Below are positions 43,782 through 47,513 of a DNA stretch of 47,513 nt, in pieces. Under the pieces are notes generated by a model. That model saw nothing but the letters and a program-made list of their open reading frames with translations, made no database searches and had not been told where the DNA came from. The position numbers and the translations under genes were made by a program. The stretch comes from Herpetosiphon llansteffanensis. Its GTDB lineage: Bacteria; Chloroflexota; Chloroflexia; Chloroflexales; Herpetosiphonaceae. Each line of letters begins with the position of its first letter. Position 1 is the first letter of the stretch. The stretch is from assembly GCF_003205875.1 (NCBI RefSeq), contig NZ_PUBZ01000106.1, forward strand, positions 1-47,513, read 5' to 3'.

Positions 43782-44117
43782 CTAGAGCCAGACAACAGCG
43801 CGGCGGCGACGCAACCAGCGCATGCCAAACGCCACCAACGCAATAATAATTGTCATGATAGCAGCATTGCGAATGATATGGCCAAAACCGCCTTCATGAT
43901 GATCGCCACCACGTTCGCGGCCAGCAAATTCAGGTCGTGCAGCACTGGTTGATTGATCAGCCGTGCCAGAAGCTTGCGCTGGATCAAGCGTCAATTGGCG
44001 GTCGGGACGACCATCGGCGAAACCAGCCGCCGCATTACTGGGCACAAATGCCAGCAAACCGCCAATCACCAAAGCCGCAGCCAGCGCAATAATCAATATT
44101 CGGCCTAATACGTTCAT
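43782..44117 (-). CDS. Small membrane protein with Gly/His-rich loop
   Basis: A 111-residue protein of no family I know. It has an N-terminal signal or membrane segment (ILIIALAAALVIGGLLAFV), a polar middle (residues 30-75) with GRERGGDHHEGGFGH, a second segment (NAAIMTIIIALVAFGMRWL), and a basic end RRRRA. The His/Asp-rich loop could bind metal. It starts three bases after the DUF4405-like gene and precedes the two-component pair, so the four genes are probably one operon. Confidence 0.75.
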   Translation of the reverse strand: MNVLGRILIIALAAALVIGGLLAFVPSNAAAGFADGRPDRQLTLDPAQASGTADQSTSAARPEFAGRERGGDHHEGGFGHIIRNAAIMTIIIALVAFGMRWLRRRRAVVWL

Positions 44118-44119
44118 GG

Positions 44120-44644
44120 TTATTGCTCCTTGGTGGCTAATTGAGTGGCTGGCTTATGCAAACGTTTGACAATTGGCTGAATCAGATAGCGCTTTGATGT
44201 GCGCACAATCCAATCCCAATGCAAGGCCAAATGTAAGCCAATCAGCACCACGCCAACATCAGAAGCCAGCCCGTGCAAGCTGCGCCACGTCAGATTGCTG
44301 GGTAATTGCAGACCTAACAATGGCACAACTGTTTTGGAAATCATCACGCCAGTAAACATGATGATTGTCAGATCAATAAACAGGCCAATATTTAACATGT
44401 AATTAATTCGTTGTTGCCATGCCACCTTGCCAAATAGTTTCTTGCTAATCGCCACAATCCATTGCCAATGTAACAACAAATGAACCACAACCATCACCAG
44501 CAAGCCCATGCTCAGCCATTCGTGAATTGGCTCGCCAGTGGCGTTGGGGGCGGTTGCCAGCAAAAAGCTGATTCCAATTATCAGATCGACGACATAGTTT
44601 GTTTTGCTTCGATTGCCAGTTTTGGCCTTGGTTACCGTCTGCAT
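44120..44644 (-). CDS. DUF4405-type membrane cytochrome b-like protein
   Basis: A 174-residue protein with four membrane segments. Histidines lie in pairs of segments: PIHEWLSMGLLVMVVVHLLL with HW next to it, and RSLHGLASDVGVVLIGLHLA with HW. This repeated H-x(n)-H-x3-HW layout is that of DUF4405 and thiosulfate-reductase cytochrome b-like proteins, which bind heme b. The ATG at 44644 has AAGGAT upstream. It is first in the operon with the small Gly/His protein and the two-component system. Electron transfer or iron/copper reduction is a reasonable inference. Confidence 0.82.
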   Translation of the reverse strand: MQTVTKAKTGNRSKTNYVVDLIIGISFLLATAPNATGEPIHEWLSMGLLVMVVVHLLLHWQWIVAISKKLFGKVAWQQRINYMLNIGLFIDLTIIMFTGVMISKTVVPLLGLQLPSNLTWRSLHGLASDVGVVLIGLHLALHWDWIVRTSKRYLIQPIVKRLHKPATQLATKEQ

Positions 44645-44854
44645 ACGCTGTATCCTTTGTTGATCAAGGTTGTTCACATCGCTGAATGGAGTATAGAAAA
44701 CAATTGTTCAAAGATTATGAAGAACTCGCCAACAATCTATTGGGATTAAGCCCAACGATGGATAGCAATCGGTCTGAGGGCTATGGCTCAAGCGCAGGCA
44801 CATCGGCTATACTGCGGGCAGATTCACATTAATGATTAGTTGGAGGATTACACC

Positions 44855-45589
44855 ATGGCTAAATTAAACCAAATTATCGCCGTTGAAAAAGGGGTCAAAA
44901 GCCGCTCATTCTCGGAGTTGACCGAAGCGCACCAAGCGCTGCAAAAACAAGCGCTCTTGGCAGGGATCAGCCGCACCTATCGCCCAAAAGATGAAGAAGG
45001 CGAACAATTACCGCCAGAATCGACCAAAGTTCAAATGCGAGCTGAAGAAATTATTCGCCAAACGAGCACAATTTTAACCCGTTTATTTGATGTTACTGCG
45101 ACCAAAGATTGGACAAATTGTGTTGCCAAAGCCAATGTTGTTGTTGATGGCCAAACCTTGCTCAACGATGTGCCAGTTGCTTATTTGCTCTTTTTGGAAA
45201 AACAATTAGTTGATTTGCAAACGTTTGTGCGCAAGTTACCAACTCTTGATGCAGCAGAAAGCTGGAACCTTGATCAATCGACTGATACATGGGCAACCGA
45301 GCCAGTGCAAACCGTGCGCACGAAGAAAATTCCTCGTAACCACGTTAAGGCTGAAGCAACCGAAAAACACCCAGCGCAAGTTGAAGTGTATTATGAAGAT
45401 GTGATTGTTGGCTATTGGCGTACAATTAAATTCTCAGGTGCATTGCCAGCCCGCCGCGTTAATGAATTGCTCGAACGGATTAGTAAATTGCAACAAGCAG
45501 TCAAATTTGCCCGCGAAGAAGCGAATAATACTGAAGCAGTTGAACAAAAAGTTGGCGAACGCTTTTTGAGCTATTTGTTTGGGGCGTAA
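44855..45589 (+). CDS. Conserved cytosolic protein of unknown function
   Basis: A 244-residue protein that I recognise as a conserved hypothetical family also found in Actinobacteria, but without known function. Striking conserved-looking stretches are IAVEKGVKSRSFSELTEAH, GISRTYRPKDEEGEQLPPES, RLFDVTATKDWTNC, DVPVAYLLFLEKQLVDLQTF and KHPAQVEVYYEDVIVGYW. No membrane segment, signal or catalytic motif is evident. GGAGG lies eight bases before the ATG at 44855. It is monocistronic. Confidence 0.85.
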   Translation: MAKLNQIIAVEKGVKSRSFSELTEAHQALQKQALLAGISRTYRPKDEEGEQLPPESTKVQMRAEEIIRQTSTILTRLFDVTATKDWTNCVAKANVVVDGQTLLNDVPVAYLLFLEKQLVDLQTFVRKLPTLDAAESWNLDQSTDTWATEPVQTVRTKKIPRNHVKAEATEKHPAQVEVYYEDVIVGYWRTIKFSGALPARRVNELLERISKLQQAVKFAREEANNTEAVEQKVGERFLSYLFGA

Positions 45590-45594
45590 AAAAG

Positions 45595-46000
45595 AACATA
45601 GAACAGAGCGAAATTTAACGCAGAGGCGCAGAGAACCAAATTTCACACGAAGACTTGAAACCACGAAGAGCACGAAGAGCACGAAGTAAAGCTATGGGCT
45701 GGTGGCTATAGGCTTTTGACTTTTGACTTTTGATTTCATCCTTCATTCTCTGCGCCTCTGCGTTAAAAATAGCCACTGGTTAGTAATGAAGTGCACGGAG
45801 TAAGGCTATGGGCTATGGGCTATTGGGATTCTTGCGCTACCACCACATGTTCCGCTAGCCCAGAGCCTTCAAACAATAATTAATCTCTGCGCCTCTGCGT
45901 TAAATGCGATGTTTTTTAGCCACAGATTGGCACAGATTATTGTGATTCAGTTTGTGCTAGCCCAGAGCCTTCAGCCAATAGCCATTATAATAATTGGAAG
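45595..46000. repeat. Intergenic word-repeat patch
   Basis: A 415-bp gap of repeat words: AACATAGAACAGAG, TTTAACGCAGAGGCGCAGAG, GAGCACGAAGAGCACGAAGT, GGCTTTTGACTTTTGACTTT, TCTGCGCCTCTGCGTTAAAA and TTAGCCACAGATTGGCACAG. Reading frames through it, such as an apparent N-terminal extension of the next gene, are repeat translation and not protein. Confidence 0.8.
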
Positions 46001-46004
46001 TCCA

Positions 46005-46982
46005 ATGCAACAAGCAACAATTCCGTGGCAACGCTATGCGGCATGCTTGGTTGGCGCAGCGATTGGCGATGCCCTAGGCGCAACGTTAGAATTTCAGCGC
46101 CCGGGCAGTTTCGTGTCAATCAGCGACATGCTTGGTGGTGGCGTGTTCAATTTGGCTGCTGGCCAATGGACTGACGACACTGCCATGCTGCTCTGCCTTG
46201 CTGAAAGTTTAATCGAATCCAAAGGCTTTGATGCTGTCGATCAAATGCAGCGTTATCGGCGTTGGCTCAAAGCAGGCCATCTCAGCAGTACTGGTGGCTA
46301 TATCGATAGCGGGCGCACCATTCGCGAGGCGATTAATTATTTTAGCCAAACTGGCGATGCCTATGCAGGCGATCAGGATCGTTGGTCGGCTGGCAATGGC
46401 TCGTTGATGCGAATTGCACCAATTGCCCTTGCCTATGTCAACAATCCCCAATTAGCTGATAACTACGCTGCTGCTAGTTCGCGCACCACCCATGGCAATC
46501 AAATTGCGATCGATGCCTGCCGTTATTTCACAGGCTTAATCATTGGCGCATTACGGGGTGTGCCAAAAACGCAGCTTTTAGCAGCCAATTATCATCCATT
46601 AGCCAACTACTGGCAGCATCAAACCCTCAGCCCTGAGATTGCCGAAATTGCTGCTGGCTCGTTTCGTGAGCGCCAGCCACCAGAAATCGAGGCTTTGGGC
46701 TATGTGCCACGCACCCTCGAAGCAGCATTATGGGCGTTTTACCAGAGCACTTCGTTTGAGCAAGGCTGTTTATTGGCAGTAAATTTGGGCAACGATGCTG
46801 ATACGACGGGCGCAATTTATGGCCAGTTGGCAGGCGCGTATTATGGCGAGGTTGTGTTACATTCGCCATGGGCCAATAGAATTGCGCTTAAACAAACAAT
46901 TGCTACATTTGCAGCGAAGCTCAATCTTTTGGCCTTTTTTAACCACGAAGGACACGAAGAGCACGAAGGAACATTATTTTAG
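46005..46982 (+). CDS. ADP-ribosylglycohydrolase family protein
   Basis: A 325-residue DraG/ARH-type hydrolase that removes ADP-ribose from proteins or related substrates. Metal and substrate motifs: GAAIGDALGATLEF (about residue 14), QWTDDTAMLLCLAESL (54), NGSLMRIAPIALAY, RTTHGNQIAIDACRYF and AVNLGNDADTTGAIYGQLAGAYYG (about 265). The start at ATG 46005 has GGAAG upstream; an upstream frame is made of repeats. The last 13 residues, NHEGHEEHEGTLF, are a translation of the intergenic CACGAAGAGCACGAAGG word repeat, so the original stop has been replaced. Confidence 0.9.
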   Translation: MQQATIPWQRYAACLVGAAIGDALGATLEFQRPGSFVSISDMLGGGVFNLAAGQWTDDTAMLLCLAESLIESKGFDAVDQMQRYRRWLKAGHLSSTGGYIDSGRTIREAINYFSQTGDAYAGDQDRWSAGNGSLMRIAPIALAYVNNPQLADNYAAASSRTTHGNQIAIDACRYFTGLIIGALRGVPKTQLLAANYHPLANYWQHQTLSPEIAEIAAGSFRERQPPEIEALGYVPRTLEAALWAFYQSTSFEQGCLLAVNLGNDADTTGAIYGQLAGAYYGEVVLHSPWANRIALKQTIATFAAKLNLLAFFNHEGHEEHEGTLF

Positions 46983-47090
46983 CCACAGATTCCACTGCTA
47001 CGTTTGCAGCGAAACTCAATCTTTTGGCCTTTTTTAACCACGAAGGACACGAAGAGCACGAAGGAACATTATTTTAGCCACAGATTCCAC
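46901..47090. repeat. 95-bp tandem duplication covering the 3' end of the ADP-ribosylglycohydrolase gene
   Basis: Unit 1 (46901-46995) and unit 2 (46996-47090) begin TGCTACATTTGCAGCGAAGC and TGCTACGTTTGCAGCGAAAC and otherwise match throughout. The stop codon lies in unit 1; unit 2 is non-coding. Both contain the CACGAAG word repeat. Confidence 0.95.
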
Positions 47091-47336
47091 GAAGTAAGGC
47101 TATGGGCTACAGGCTTTTGGCTATGGGAGATTATTAGAAATTTCAATCAATGTTCCGCTAGCCCATAGCCATAATACTGGCGCGGAGCCAGTTTTTGATC
47201 CACGAAGAGCACGAAGGAAGATTATTTTAGCCACGAATTACACGAATTACACAAAGTAAGGCTATGGGCTTTTGGCTTTTGGCTATGGGAGATTATTGGA
47301 AATTTCAATCAATGTTCCGATAGCCCAGAGCCTATA
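47091..47336. repeat. Intergenic word-repeat patch
   Basis: GGCTATGGGCTACAGGCTTT and AGATTATTGGAAATTTCAAT / AGATTATTAGAAATTTCAAT (two near-identical copies of about 50 bp, at about 47128 and 47289), plus CACGAAGAGCACGAAGGAAG and CACGAATTACACGAATTACA. No gene is seen. Confidence 0.75.
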
Positions 47337-47513
47337 TGTAATGGTACATCACGTTAACCACCGCCTGATCCCCTCACCCCAACCCCTCTCCCGTGCGCAG
47401 GTGAGGGGCTTTAATCGTGCGGTTCTGTCACGATGTGTGATACACCATGGTCGGCTCCCCCTCGCCCGCGTTCAGTGGGAGCGGGGGTTGGGGGGTGAGG
47501 GACCATGATTACC
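47337..47513. mobile_element. MITE-like palindromic element, copy C (cut by window end)
   Basis: Begins TGTAATGGTACATCACGTTA and carries the CCCCTCACCCCAACCCCTCT arm and its inverse GGGAGCGGGGGTTGGGGGGT. It ends with the window, so the right terminus is not visible. It is closest to copy B in structure. Confidence 0.75.

Noticed and set aside
45909-46004. N-terminal extension of the ADP-ribosylglycohydrolase
   Set aside because: The first 32 codons read the AGCCACAGATTGGCACAGAT and AGCCAATAGCC repeats; the ATG at 46005 has a ribosome site and directly precedes the family domain.
47272-47508. ORF of 78 codons at the right edge
   Set aside because: It runs through word repeats into MITE-like copy C; no family similarity or ribosome site.

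Overview
The window looks like a chromosomal segment of a filamentous, predatory-type Chloroflexota, most likely Herpetosiphon or a close relative. That is inference from gene style: a long Thr-Pro (TPTNTP) linker in a secreted protein, lipobox-bearing secreted proteins, ECF sigma with a coupled membrane partner, roughly 50% GC, and intergenic space packed with recurring 'word' repeats. No rRNA, tRNA, CRISPR array, phage or IS transposase was seen.

Layout. 0-5 kb: a lipoprotein serine hydrolase and a large secreted protein with a Thr-Pro stalk. 5.5-10.7 kb: a protein with two class III cyclase domains, a Cthe_2159-type beta-helix lipoprotein and a membrane/TPR protein. 10.7-13.9 kb, the most interesting part: a minus-strand operon with a good promoter, a PqqD/RRE-like partner protein, a DUF692 (MNIO) metalloenzyme, an unannotated 22-residue peptide gene with a near-perfect ribosome binding site and a single Cys near its C-terminus, a 12-bp hairpin and an MFS exporter. 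This has the full logic of a ribosomally made, modified and exported peptide (RiPP). 14-18 kb: a beta-helix surface protein and eutBC (ethanolamine ammonia-lyase) without other eut genes. 18.6-20.8 kb: a cell-wall amidase gene broken by an internal deletion and frameshift. 20.8-25.2 kb: a MacB/FtsX-type ABC exporter and a cytochrome P450. 25.4-33 kb: an intracellular GH5 glycosidase after a five-gene Opp-type importer, which has a consensus promoter and a leader of about 390 nt. 33-36.2 kb: an F420/NADP reductase-like protein, a Tyr/Gln/Pro-rich membrane protein and xylulokinase. 36.7-41.6 kb: ECF sigma plus a coupled membrane partner, a nucleotidyltransferase, a coiled-coil GIY-YIG protein, a DarG-like macrodomain and a VOC protein. 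41.6-44.7 kb: a two-component system with two membrane genes upstream, one a probable cytochrome b. 44.8-47.5 kb: a conserved protein of unknown function and an ADP-ribosylglycohydrolase whose 3' end runs into repeats.

Intergenic regions carry two repeat types. One is a 197-245 bp palindromic, MITE-like element with TGTAATGGT termini, in three copies (about 9.1, 36.3 and 47.3 kb, the last cut by the window end). The other is patches of short words (CACGAAG, AACGCAGAGGCGCAGAG, GCTATGGGCTAT, CATAGAA). A 95-bp tandem duplication has copied the 3' end of the ADP-ribosylglycohydrolase gene. Several convergent or operon ends carry clear hairpin terminators.
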